Shown: positions 7,420 to 14,833, counted from the stretch's first letter. The stretch is 64,000 nt of DNA from Hymenobacter aerilatus (GCF_022921095.1 NZ_CP095053.1:434001-498000), one strand, 5' to 3'. Notes: generated by a model not told the origin, from the letters alone. Translations and numbers: made by a program.

Positions 7420-7979
7420 ATAATATGTTTTAGTGTGCATTAAATTCTTTGGTTGCTAAAAAAAGACAGTGAGAACTACTGCCTTAATTCAGAAATAATC
7501 TATATGCAAAGAATTAATTTTCTTGTTGGTGTGTTTGGTTGGTTGTATTCAAAAATACCAGTCTTTATTTTATGCCGATAGTCTTTATTCAAAATTTATT
7601 TCTGTGGTTTGTTAGGAAGAAAGCAAGTCGGGGAATCACAAACCCAACTCACTTTCAAACTAACGGCTCAATAAGTATTATGAATAACAGAAAGGATAGA
7701 ACGGCTAAGAGCAATAACTTTCTTGAACAAATATGGACTCACTTTATTTATAACGATAGGGGCAAACTGAAAATAATTAGAGACAATTTGTCAGGTAGTA
7801 ATATTTTATTTTTAATGTAACCCACGTCGGGAAGGGTAGAGTGGCCTACGTCGGGAAGAATCAGTTGTGTAAAATATATGTACCTACATAGGTCGCCCAC
7901 TGTCATACGCACAAAGAAGCCCCAACACGTTAATGTTGAGGCTCTTAGGACTGTTGCAATAAGTAGGAGTGGAGTTCTG
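7420..7979. other. Gene-poor region between early genes
   Basis: About 550 bp with no convincing gene. A rightward frame (7539-7820, TTG start, 93 codons) is open but has an A/T-driven composition and runs against its neighbours; the inner ATG at 7681 would give 46 residues. Two copies of ACGTCGGGAAG lie at its end (7824-7834 and 7848-7858). Confidence 0.45.
7822..7858. repeat. Direct repeats C(C/T)ACGTCGGGAAG
   Basis: CCACGTCGGGAAG at 7822-7834 and CTACGTCGGGAAG at 7846-7858, 24 bp apart. A third copy, CTACGTCGGGAA, is at 3816-3827. These G+C-rich words stand out in the A/T-rich phage DNA, and all are non-coding, so they may be protein-binding sites. Confidence 0.55.
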
Positions 7980-8288
7980 TTAGAAGAGCGTTAGTTGAGG
8001 CATGTAGGCAAATAGGTTATCATACTGGTTATTTGTTGTGTCTCCATCAATATGCTTCACCTTAAATTTCCCCTCTACCAGCTTTTCTCCTGTTAAATGT
8101 GGTTGCCATGTACCAGCTACTAAATAATGTACTGGTAGGTCTAGATTTGCATAAATAAAACCATCTGCACCTTTTCTCAACTCACACAATTCTTTGGAAT
8201 CAACAAAACGCACATTACCAAAATCCGACACTTCGAATCCTGGATTAAATGCAGCTGGTAGCCAACGCTCAAAATTGTTAGTTTCCAT
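7980..8288 (-). CDS. NUMOD4/HNH-type protein, degenerate nuclease
   Basis: 102 residues from the ATG at 8288 (an ATG at 8306 would add 6). It has a NUMOD4 motif at the N-terminus (ERWLPAAFNPGFEVSDFGNV) and an HNH-like end (HYLVAGTWQPH, then VKHIDGDTTNNQYDNL). The first catalytic-type motif reads HYLVA where active relatives have HRLVA, and the chain stops right after the NL motif, so it may be truncated or inactive. First gene leftward from the origin region. Confidence 0.7.
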   Translation of the reverse strand: METNNFERWLPAAFNPGFEVSDFGNVRFVDSKELCELRKGADGFIYANLDLPVHYLVAGTWQPHLTGEKLVEGKFKVKHIDGDTTNNQYDNLFAYMPQLTLF

Positions 8289-8315
8289 AGATGATAATTT
8301 ACGCAAATCAGAATG

Positions 8316-8346
8316 TAAAGATACTTGATTTCTAATATTTTAACAA
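8316..8346 (-). promoter_or_regulatory. Candidate leftward early promoter
   Basis: Read on the minus strand: TTG (8346-8344), a 20-nt spacer and TATCTTTA (8323-8316), one base off the TAnnTTTG consensus. It would start RNA near 8311, about 20 nt before the NUMOD4/HNH gene. Confidence 0.45.
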
Positions 8347-8474
8347 ATCAATTAATATTCAAAAAATCCGAAATAGACATTCGATTATATTCTAATGTAT
8401 TCCTTTTCTTCCTATTTCGAAGGCCAGTAACTACTTGATAATCAATATATCATAAGGGTACTTTTGTTCTATCG

Positions 8475-8584
8475 TACTGCTTTACTTGGTATATGATACA
8501 GTAAGTAGGCTGTTTATATACTGTTTGTCCTGGTGTTATATACTGCTAATAGTGGTTAATCATACTGCAAGCAAGGTATATTTT
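8475..8584 (+). repeat. Iteron array, candidate replication origin
   Basis: Five units with a period of exactly 22 bp start at 8475, 8497, 8519, 8541 and 8563. Each starts TACTG (unit 2 TACAG), units 1, 3 and 4 have TGGT at unit positions 13-16, and the end is A/T-rich (TATA/ATGA). The array lies just upstream of the Rep_3-type initiator gene and beside very A/T-rich DNA (8320-8470), the layout of an iteron-controlled theta origin. Confidence 0.72.
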
Positions 8585-8595
8585 TATGATATGTG

Positions 8596-8625
8596 TTGTA
8601 TTGTACTGAATTGTTTCTACCTTTG
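8596..8625 (+). promoter_or_regulatory. Promoter of the replication initiator gene
   Basis: TTG (8596-8598), a 19-nt spacer and TACCTTTG (8618-8625) form an exact Bacteroidota promoter. RNA would start near 8629, 28 nt before the ATG. The iterons end 11 bp upstream, so Rep binding could repress its own promoter. Confidence 0.75.
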
Positions 8626-8656
8626 CAGTACCAGAACACACACAACCAGTATTACC

Positions 8657-9628
8657 ATGAAGCCTCAAGCCTGTATCAGTAACGCCGTGATTCGTGAAAA
8701 TCAGCCTGTTATGACAGTGACTGAGGCGCGGCTATTTGTGGCTTGCCTCCGTGCTGTAACTCTGAGCGCGGGCGAACTACAGGAGATTCGAGTACGGATG
8801 GTGCCTGACGTTATCAGTAGTTATAGTGGTCAGGCTTATAGCTTGGTGAGAGATGCCATAGAGAGTCTGAAAGGCCGAAAGTATGAAGCTGCTGGTGGTG
8901 AGTCCCTGTTTGCAACCTTGGAGATAGAGGACCAGACAGGAGACGTGGTGGGGGCATGGAATCCGGCTGTTAGAGAGCACTTGACAGATTACAAGGCCAA
9001 TGATGTTACCTATACTACTTTGGATTGGCAGGATAAGCGGTTTAAGAATGCCCATACCTACCGGCTCCTGTGGCTGCTGAAGTCGTATCAGAGTCTCCAT
9101 ACCCCGAAAGTTTGGAAGGTAGAAGAGCTGAGGCTTGCTATCCTGAATGACTTGACTACCTACCCCAATCTTGCCGATTTTAGACGTGGTTTATTGGATA
9201 AGGTGTGTGCTGAACTAGGTTATGGATATGAGACCAAAAAGCGCGGCAAACGTGTCACAGGCATTGTTTTTAAAGCTTTACCCGTTCGGAATCCTGCTCA
9301 GGTTGCTATTGATTTTAAGGAGCCTGTAGTAACTCCCAAGAAAACGCAAAAAGAAGCTCCTGGTAAGACTTTGGAGATTGGAGCTGAATGGAGTGACAGT
9401 GATAAGCCGATAGTGGCTCAGAAGTGCTCTGTATTGCAAAAACGTGGATTAACAGTGCCTCAGGTTATGCAAATTCTCAGCTGGTGTGGTGGTAGCGTTG
9501 CCAAATTCGATAAGGTTACAAAAGCTGCGCACGGTGCCTACTGCGAAACACAGACAAACGGTGGTATAACCAATGTGGCTGCCTATATAGTGGCTCGTAT
9601 CAAGAAAGACTGTCCTGGTATCTTCTAA
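8657..9628 (+). CDS. Rep_3-superfamily replication initiator
   Basis: 323 residues. The ATG at 8657 is chosen because it follows the promoter; an upstream frame extension would overlap the iterons. The N-terminal part has the pattern of plasmid RepB/Rep_3 initiators: SNAVIRENQPVMTVTEARLFVACLRAV, then tandem winged-helix segments with FKNAHTYRLLWLLKSY and YPNLADFRRGLLDKVCAELG. The C-terminal 100 residues carry a Lys-rich linker and a helical end (VPQVMQILSWCG). Such proteins bind iterons and open the origin. Together with the 22-bp repeats, this suggests plasmid-like replication by the phage. Confidence 0.85.
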   Translation: MKPQACISNAVIRENQPVMTVTEARLFVACLRAVTLSAGELQEIRVRMVPDVISSYSGQAYSLVRDAIESLKGRKYEAAGGESLFATLEIEDQTGDVVGAWNPAVREHLTDYKANDVTYTTLDWQDKRFKNAHTYRLLWLLKSYQSLHTPKVWKVEELRLAILNDLTTYPNLADFRRGLLDKVCAELGYGYETKKRGKRVTGIVFKALPVRNPAQVAIDFKEPVVTPKKTQKEAPGKTLEIGAEWSDSDKPIVAQKCSVLQKRGLTVPQVMQILSWCGGSVAKFDKVTKAAHGAYCETQTNGGITNVAAYIVARIKKDCPGIF

Positions 9629-9638
9629 ATCTATTGAA

Positions 9639-9863
9639 ATGTTTAAAAGCAGTGAACTTGGGAAACCTAAGAATGCCGAGAATAAATGTGTTCTACTTGA
9701 AGGCATTATAAAGATGGATTTTGGTTCTGGTAGTTTTATTAAAATAGACCTTACACCTCTTGAAATAATTTGCCTCAGTAGCTATGCTTATGGTACTGAA
9801 AAAACTGCTAGTGAATTCAATGAGATTATTAGGAAATGTAAACTGACTAACTTAGGTATATAA
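9639..9863 (+). CDS. Small phage protein of unknown function
   Basis: 74 residues starting 10 bp after the initiator stop, so probably in the same mRNA. The middle has a hydrophobic strand/helix pattern (SFIKIDLTPLEIICLSSYAYG). No family recognised. Confidence 0.5.
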   Translation: MFKSSELGKPKNAENKCVLLEGIIKMDFGSGSFIKIDLTPLEIICLSSYAYGTEKTASEFNEIIRKCKLTNLGI

Positions 9864-9902
9864 TAAATCCTCTCTAACGCACTCAAATTCACTTAGCCTT
9901 AT

Positions 9903-9949
9903 GATTCCCTTACCTTACCGCTAAAAGTCTTGTGGTGAGGCTAAAAATG
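9903..9949 (+). repeat. Diverged 47-nt non-coding repeat, copy 2
   Basis: Ungapped partner of 3869-3915: identical at the GATTCCCTT and GTGGTGAGGCTA blocks and about three quarters identical overall. It lies in the 240-bp gap between the 9639 gene and the AT-hook gene. Confidence 0.6.
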
Positions 9950-10102
9950 GTGTAAACAGTAAGCTTTGGCTTCTATTGAGGTCAAATGTTTGTTTTTGCA
10001 TTAAAGTCAGTTTATCTAAATATAGTAAAAACTGAATGTAACAAAGTGCCTAAGTTCCAAGTATAATGATTACAAACCTCAAACATTTTGAACTTTACGA
10101 CT

Positions 10103-10411
10103 ATGACTAAGAGAGAAAAAGACCGCCTGACCAAAATTGTGGACAAATACGTGGAGAAGAATAGCAATTATATCAGATTAATGCGGGAGGCGATTGAGAA
10201 AGGTGAAGGGTTTTATGAGGCTGCTGGTGAGGGTCAGACATTAGCCATGAATCTACCAACTGAGCATTATGCTTTCAATTCACATGTTGAAGCTGAAGCG
10301 GCTAAAATGCCACCACCAAAGTATAATTATGCTCGTAAGCCTGGGAGACCAAAACAACCATACGTGGAACCTGTAGAATTAAAAGATGTGGCTGTAGAAC
10401 CTAAAGCATAA
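10103..10411 (+). CDS. Small phage protein with C-terminal AT-hook motif
   Basis: 102 residues from the ATG at 10103 (MTKREKDRLTKIV; an in-frame ATG at 10088 would add 5). The N-terminal half is a charged helix. The C-terminal half is Pro/Lys-rich with an AT-hook core RKPGRPKQP, which binds the minor groove of A/T-rich DNA. It faces another AT-hook gene (10461-10682) across a shared terminator. It could organise origin or host DNA; this is inference. Confidence 0.65.
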   Translation: MTKREKDRLTKIVDKYVEKNSNYIRLMREAIEKGEGFYEAAGEGQTLAMNLPTEHYAFNSHVEAEAAKMPPPKYNYARKPGRPKQPYVEPVELKDVAVEPKA

Positions 10412-10442
10412 AAAAAGGAGACTCGTTATGGGTCTCCTTTTT
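10412..10442. terminator. Bidirectional terminator between convergent AT-hook genes
   Basis: The stem AAAAAGGAGAC (10413-10423)/GTCTCCTTTTT (10432-10442) has an 8-nt loop and A/T runs on both sides, so it ends both genes. Confidence 0.88.
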
Positions 10443-10460
10443 CATTATCAATACTTCTGG

Positions 10461-10682
10461 TTATTCAGCTGGTGTTGCCTGTTTCTTTGGCCGACCAACT
10501 TTCTTTGTTCCCTCAGCACGTGGTTTGCGCTCTTTTGGCTCGGGCTTGTAAGAAGGGTCTAGAATTTCATTAAGCTCTTCCATAAGTCCAGCTATTTTAG
10601 CTACGTTCTTACGGGCTGCATTTAATACAGTCTCATTCTTGCTGGCGCTGTCAATCAGTTCCTGAAGTTTGGTAATATCCAT
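10461..10682 (-). CDS. Small AT-hook phage protein
   Basis: 73 residues: an N-terminal helical region (ITKLQELIDSASKNETVLNA) and a basic C-terminal tail with the AT-hook core KVGRPKKQA. It has its own leftward promoter (10729-10757). Proteins of this shape in phages act as small nucleoid or histone-like factors; the precise role is unknown. Confidence 0.65.
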   Translation of the reverse strand: MDITKLQELIDSASKNETVLNAARKNVAKIAGLMEELNEILDPSYKPEPKERKPRAEGTKKVGRPKKQATPAE

Positions 10683-10728
10683 CTTAGTAATTTGGTTGGT
10701 GTGTGGTTAATTATTATTGATTACGTGC

Positions 10729-10757
10729 CAAAGATAATTAAGATTATAGATATTCAA
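10729..10757 (-). promoter_or_regulatory. Leftward promoter of the small AT-hook gene
   Basis: On the minus strand: TTG (10757-10755), an 18-nt spacer and TATCTTTG (10736-10729), an exact -7 element. RNA would start near 10725, about 43 nt before the ATG at 10682. Confidence 0.65.
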
Positions 10758-11327
10758 TACTTATTTTGATAGAGAATAAAAGGAGAATCTACCCCTAATG
10801 AGAAGGTGTTAACTAACTGATATATTATACGTTATGTGTATGTTTTCTGACATTTAGCAGTACATAAAGTAATATGCTTACTCTAGGTAGATTGATAACT
10901 ACTTATTGATACCTATACATAATACCTATACTTGATACTAATTGATATGATACCTACTATCCTGGTAGGAAGGAGATGCTGAAAGCATTAATCTCCTGAC
11001 GCTACTAATATACTACACGAATCGTTGTTACAGAGTCCGGCGAAAACCGGCGAATGTAGAAACCCAAATAATTTCTTCACACTGGCTATATCGCGGCAAG
11101 GTGAGGGAGGGTATATTTGTTCAAGAGCAACTAATAACTCTCGCGCTAATGTCCAGTAGCAGCAAAGAAATCACTCTATAACCACTATGTAGAAATCGTT
11201 CGTGGAATAGGGACAAATCAAATCCTGAATTGGTAGAGCCTGGACAGTCTGCCTTTTCAGGATTTTTTGTTTTCAATGAGTCGATAAAATAAAAGCATAC
11301 TATTTATAACTGCTGGTAGAGATACTG
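10758..11327. other. Long non-coding region upstream of the polymerase gene
   Basis: No reading frame of note in either direction. It contains three copies of ATACCTA (10909-10915, 10922-10928, 10949-10955) in a GATAC-rich stretch, a CCGGCGAAAACCGG hairpin near 11037-11052, a possible -7 element TATATTTG (11112-11119) without a good -33, and a strong terminator at 11220-11268. Its size and structure suggest an RNA gene, a second origin element or both. Confidence 0.5.
11220..11268 (+). terminator. Extended hairpin terminator of an unassigned transcript
   Basis: The outer stem AAATCCTGAA (11220-11229)/TTCAGGATTT (11256-11265) encloses an inner stem GGTAGA/TCTGCC and runs into six T residues. 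No coding sequence ends nearby, so it implies a non-coding RNA or a leader that is attenuated here. Confidence 0.7.
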
Positions 11328-11331
11328 GCTT

Positions 11332-11438
11332 GGGGGTCAGCTAGGGTTTTTCATTTCAGTTACCTAGCTGACGCACCATCCCCAAAACTTGAAATGGCTG
11401 GTTGTGGTGACTAGATATAAAGATGACTGAAATGATAA
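11332..11438 (+). promoter_or_regulatory. Pseudoknot-capable leader of the polymerase gene
   Basis: A perfect 10-bp stem GTCAGCTAGG (11336-11345)/CCTAGCTGAC (11363-11372), extended by GGGG/CCCC, holds a 17-nt loop. Loop bases TCATTTCAGT (11351-11360) are exactly complementary to ACTGAAATGA (11426-11435), which ends three bases before the GTG start at 11439. A competing 7-nt match (TGAAATG, 11390-11396) lies in between. This geometry can hide or expose the start site, as in translational control of plasmid replication genes. Confidence 0.65.
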
Positions 11439-12956
11439 GTGTCAACGCGTAAAAGAGGTATCGTATTCCTGGTACCAAGTAAAATAAATATCCCCAAAAT
11501 TCTTATCGAGAAAGGCAAGACACAGAGAGAAGTGAATGACCATCAAGATAAGTACCATTACATTCTTCATAAAATCACTGAGGAACGCATTTTAAAGGCA
11601 TTCTACAGCACGAAAGAAGATAAATCAATTGCTAGCTTCACTCAATTATCAATGAAGGTCCTGGACCAAATTCTAGGTTCTCATTATGCTCATAAAGTAG
11701 TATCTGACTTATTGGCATGGGGCCTAATTCAAAGTGATAATAGATATATAACCCTTGCAACAGCTGTAAAGGAGACTGAGAAAGGATTCAAGACAGAAGC
11801 AAAAGCTAAAGGGTATCGGATTCATCCAGATTATGTCAGCAAATGCGTGGCCTGGGACGTGTATAAGACGGAAACCATTGGTAGAAAGCTGGAAAACAAG
11901 GCTACAATGACTCTTACTAAGTCTCCAACAGCATTCAACATAATTGGCCGGAACCTCAGAGACCTCAGGATTCACGAAAAAGAGGCATACAGCCATATCC
12001 AAGAGCTACAAAACCTGGCTAAAACGTTTCTGCTGGATAATAAGAAGCTCCTGACCATTCAAAGAAGTCAGAAAGGCTATAGAGAAGTACTGAAAACCTA
12101 TAAGAATCTACGTTCTCAGCTTGGTATTCAACACCAGACACAACTAACCGGCTATCCTTTTCTCATGGAGCCAAAGAAGCTCAGAAAGGCTCTAAAATCG
12201 GCCCACAATGAGGGATTGACCATATACGAGTATCTGAAGCTAAACGTGCAAGACAGAGCGGAAAGAGCTGAAATAACCATTGATAAGATAGTGACTGGTG
12301 CCAAACCTGGGGGCTTCTTTATCGAGCAACCAGACAAGTCTAGCAGGATATACACCAACCTCACCATGTTATCTAAGGAGATAAGACAGTTCCTCTACCA
12401 CAGACAGTCAGATAGCTTGGTAAACATGGATATAGCCAATAGTCAACCTTTCTTCTTCAATAAGCTACTCAAGGAATACTATGCTGATTGTGAGCTACCA
12501 GAAGATGTTAGGTTATATATCGAGCTAACGTCTACAGGACAATTCTACAAGTACATTCAGCCTCGTATCTCGCCAAATTGCACCGACATAGGAGGATTCA
12601 AGCAGGAATTTTTTGCAGCTGTGTTCTTCTGTCAGATTGAGCACACAGAATCCAGCAAGAAAGCTCAAAAGTTTGGTGAAATGTTCCCGAATGTGTTAGA
12701 AGCAATTCAATACTATAAAAGAGGGGACTACAAACAGCTGGCTATTCGGATGCAAAGGGTAGAAGCGGGTGTAATGCTCAATCGGATAGTCAAAGAGCTT
12801 CATAAAAGGGCTATTTGGTGCTCTACAATCCACGATAGTATAGTATGTCTACCCCAACATCAATCTCAGGTCCTGAGCATCATGGAAGAGATATTTAATG
12901 ATGAATTGAGAATGATACCAACCATAAAAGCAGAAACAATAAAAATCAAAGGATAA
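11439..12956 (+). CDS. Divergent family A-like nucleic acid polymerase (palm domain)
   Basis: 505 residues, GTG start. The C-terminal 200 residues follow the order of family A/T7-type polymerases: RIYTNLT (303-309), motif A NMDIANSQPFFF with D331, a motif-B-like helix FKQEFFAAVFF with K388, then QRVEA (439-443) and motif C TIHDSIVC with H465-D466-S467. The HDS in place of the HDE of DNA polymerase I is also seen in T7-type RNA polymerases. The N-terminal 130 residues look like a winged-helix segment, and no 3'-5' exonuclease is present. It probably acts in phage replication as DNA polymerase or as a primer-making RNA polymerase; the sequence does not decide which. Confidence 0.65.
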   Translation: MSTRKRGIVFLVPSKINIPKILIEKGKTQREVNDHQDKYHYILHKITEERILKAFYSTKEDKSIASFTQLSMKVLDQILGSHYAHKVVSDLLAWGLIQSDNRYITLATAVKETEKGFKTEAKAKGYRIHPDYVSKCVAWDVYKTETIGRKLENKATMTLTKSPTAFNIIGRNLRDLRIHEKEAYSHIQELQNLAKTFLLDNKKLLTIQRSQKGYREVLKTYKNLRSQLGIQHQTQLTGYPFLMEPKKLRKALKSAHNEGLTIYEYLKLNVQDRAERAEITIDKIVTGAKPGGFFIEQPDKSSRIYTNLTMLSKEIRQFLYHRQSDSLVNMDIANSQPFFFNKLLKEYYADCELPEDVRLYIELTSTGQFYKYIQPRISPNCTDIGGFKQEFFAAVFFCQIEHTESSKKAQKFGEMFPNVLEAIQYYKRGDYKQLAIRMQRVEAGVMLNRIVKELHKRAIWCSTIHDSIVCLPQHQSQVLSIMEEIFNDELRMIPTIKAETIKIKG

Positions 12957-12960
12957 GAAT

Positions 12961-13500
12961 ATGAAAGTAAAACCAATCAAAGGAATAATTAAGAACCACG
13001 TTTTCTCAGTAAAGATTAGTAACCATGCATTCGGATTACCATTAGGAGAAGATAAAAACTATATGGTATTCAATGATGGTACTGTTTATTCTGAAAAGAG
13101 TAGAAAGTATTTGAAGCCTGGGAACGATAGTAAAGGATATTTATTCTATGGTATCTGTACTAACGGAAAAAGTAAGAGTCAAAAAGCGCACCGATTAGTA
13201 GCAAAGACCCATATTCCTAATTTTAACAATTACCCACAAATAGACCACATAGATAGAGATAGACAGAATAACCATGTTTCAAATCTTAGGTGGTGTACGA
13301 ATCAAATGAATCATATGAATAGAAGTGCTAAGAAATCCAGTACAAGTAAATTTGTGGGTGTTTATTGGAATACCGCTGCAAAGAAATGGCATAGTTCCCT
13401 TGGTATTAATGGTAAGGTAAAATATCTAGGTCTATTTGATGATGAATTAAAAGCTCACCAAGCATATTTAACAGCTAAAGAGAAATATCATAAAATGTGA
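12961..13500 (+). CDS. HNH homing-type endonuclease with AP2 domain, second copy
   Basis: 179 residues, starting 4 bp after the polymerase stop. It is paralogous over the full length to the leftward HNH gene at 5237-5776, and the first 60 bp of the two genes differ at only about three positions. It has HNH motifs AHRLVAKTHIPNF and QIDHIDRDRQNNHVSNLRW and an AP2-type end (GVYWNTAAKKWHSSL, LGLFDDELKAHQAY). It looks like a selfish gene that moved next to the replication genes. Confidence 0.88.
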   Translation: MKVKPIKGIIKNHVFSVKISNHAFGLPLGEDKNYMVFNDGTVYSEKSRKYLKPGNDSKGYLFYGICTNGKSKSQKAHRLVAKTHIPNFNNYPQIDHIDRDRQNNHVSNLRWCTNQMNHMNRSAKKSSTSKFVGVYWNTAAKKWHSSLGINGKVKYLGLFDDELKAHQAYLTAKEKYHKM

Positions 13501-13505
13501 AAACT

Positions 13506-13536
13506 AATCCTGGTCTTAACTGGTCAGGATTTTTTA
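13506..13536 (+). terminator. Terminator after the second HNH gene
   Basis: The stem AATCCTG (13506-13512)/CAGGATT (13525-13531) is followed by a T run. Confidence 0.7.
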
Positions 13537-13583
13537 TTTGTTCTACTATTTAGACGTATAGAATTGATATAAATAAAACTACT

Positions 13584-13973
13584 ATGGAAACAATTGATTT
13601 TGTGTTTTTTCTTTCTTGCGGATTGCTGGCCTTCTCTATAATTCATCTCTATGTGAGTAATATGGCACAACATCTAAAGAATATTCATAATGCTCTGATA
13701 ACAAGTACACTACAATTAGAAACTAACTCGTATGAAGTGATTAAACAAGAAGATATAATGTCCCTTGGTTTTGTTCCTTATTTCCAAAGTTATGAGGATT
13801 ATGGATTTGCCAATGAAGATGATAAAGGATATATCACTAAGATTAAACTTGCCCCAATTAACCAAGTGACCATTGTAACAAAGGATAGTAAGTTCACACA
13901 GAGCTTCATGAATAAAGGTGACTTAGTGCAATACCTATTACTGATACAAGATTCAGTAGTAGCAGGATTCTAA
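13584..13973 (+). CDS. Membrane-anchored phage protein of unknown function
   Basis: 129 residues. One N-terminal membrane helix (about 5-26, FVFFLSCGLLAFSIIHLYV) is followed by a short coiled helix and a cytoplasmic domain with TKIKLAPINQVTIVTKDSKF. Its stop codon shares one base with the ATG of the RusA-like gene, so they are translationally coupled. No family recognised. Confidence 0.6.
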   Translation: METIDFVFFLSCGLLAFSIIHLYVSNMAQHLKNIHNALITSTLQLETNSYEVIKQEDIMSLGFVPYFQSYEDYGFANEDDKGYITKIKLAPINQVTIVTKDSKFTQSFMNKGDLVQYLLLIQDSVVAGF

Positions 13974-14314
13974 TGATAGGAGAAGTATTATATATCGGTA
14001 AATTTCCAAGTACGAATCAGTTATACACAAAGACTTGGCAAGAAAGGAAAGTAATTCAAGATGATTTCAAGGATAGGCTAAGACCTTTCATCATAGCAGC
14101 TGATTTACCTAAACTGGCATTCTTCAAACTGAAATATGAATACAATTCTAGATATGACGTGGATAATGCTGCTGGTGGTTGTATCAAGATATTTGTGGAC
14201 CTAATGAGGGAGTTGAAGATTATTCATAATGATACTCAAGGGATATTCAGAGGTTTTGAAGCATATCCAAATAAAAATCTACCTCCACAATCATTCAAAA
14301 TAACTATTTACTAA
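13973..14314 (+). CDS. RusA-like Holliday junction resolvase
   Basis: 113 residues, close to RusA length. It has the family pattern of acidic residues and Lys: YDVDNAAGGCIKIFVDLM then IIHNDTQGIFRG, where DVDN, the Lys at about residue 71 and the NDTQ segment match the RusA catalytic layout. RusA resolves branched DNA before packaging, fitting its place just upstream of the terminase genes. Confidence 0.75.
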   Translation: MIGEVLYIGKFPSTNQLYTKTWQERKVIQDDFKDRLRPFIIAADLPKLAFFKLKYEYNSRYDVDNAAGGCIKIFVDLMRELKIIHNDTQGIFRGFEAYPNKNLPPQSFKITIY

Positions 14315-14374
14315 GCTAATTCTGTATTAATGCCAAAGTGACAGTATTTATAATTATATAGATAGATTATTATT

Positions 14375-14833
14375 ATGGGTGTATTTCAATATAGTGATGA
14401 GATAAGAGAGAAAATATGTGAGGGTATTGCTGAAGGTAAGAGCTTGCGTAAAGTGTGTTCTCAACCTGGTTTTCCTGGTGCTTCTACCGTAGTGGATTGG
14501 CTTACTAAGAACCATTTTCCAGCCTTTACCGAACAGTACGCACACGCACGGAAGGTAGCCTATCAGTTGATGGCAGATGAATTAGCTGATATAGCAGATG
14601 ATGACAGTAAGGACCAACAGAGTAAGCAGAATAGTCAGAGGTCAAAGCTAAAAGTAGATACTAGAAAATGGGTTCTCTCTAAAATGTTACCTAAGGTTTA
14701 TGGTGACAAATTGACTTTAGCAGGAGATTCAGAAAACCCAATAGTTACCAATGCTGCTGAGGATACTTCGAAACTGACTACTGAGGAATTAGAAATATTA
14801 TTGGAGCTGCGTAGAAAAATGCGTTCAGAGTAA
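14375..14833 (+). CDS. Terminase small subunit
   Basis: 152 residues. The N-terminal HTH (EIREKICEGIAEGKSLRKVC, then PGASTVVDWL) recognises packaging DNA. The central helices (YAHARKVAYQLMADELADIA) and KLKVDTRKWVLSKMLPKVYG match terminase small subunits of the Terminase_5/BPP-1-like group. It initiates DNA packaging with the large subunit encoded 254 bp downstream. An ACAGTATTTATAATTATA leader motif precedes it (14341-14358). Confidence 0.85.
   Translation: MGVFQYSDEIREKICEGIAEGKSLRKVCSQPGFPGASTVVDWLTKNHFPAFTEQYAHARKVAYQLMADELADIADDDSKDQQSKQNSQRSKLKVDTRKWVLSKMLPKVYGDKLTLAGDSENPIVTNAAEDTSKLTTEELEILLELRRKMRSE

Noticed and set aside
7539..7820. 93-codon rightward frame as a gene
   Set aside because: TTG start, low-complexity A/T-driven composition, opposite direction to neighbours, and no recognisable pattern; kept as non-coding.
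8486..8656. N-terminal extension of the replication initiator
   Set aside because: It would be translated from iteron and promoter sequence and is Tyr/Cys-rich without homologous pattern; the ATG at 8657 follows the promoter.
8657..10411. Plasmid partition or addiction genes that would confirm a phage-plasmid
   Set aside because: No ParA-type Walker motif or toxin-antitoxin pair is visible near the initiator.
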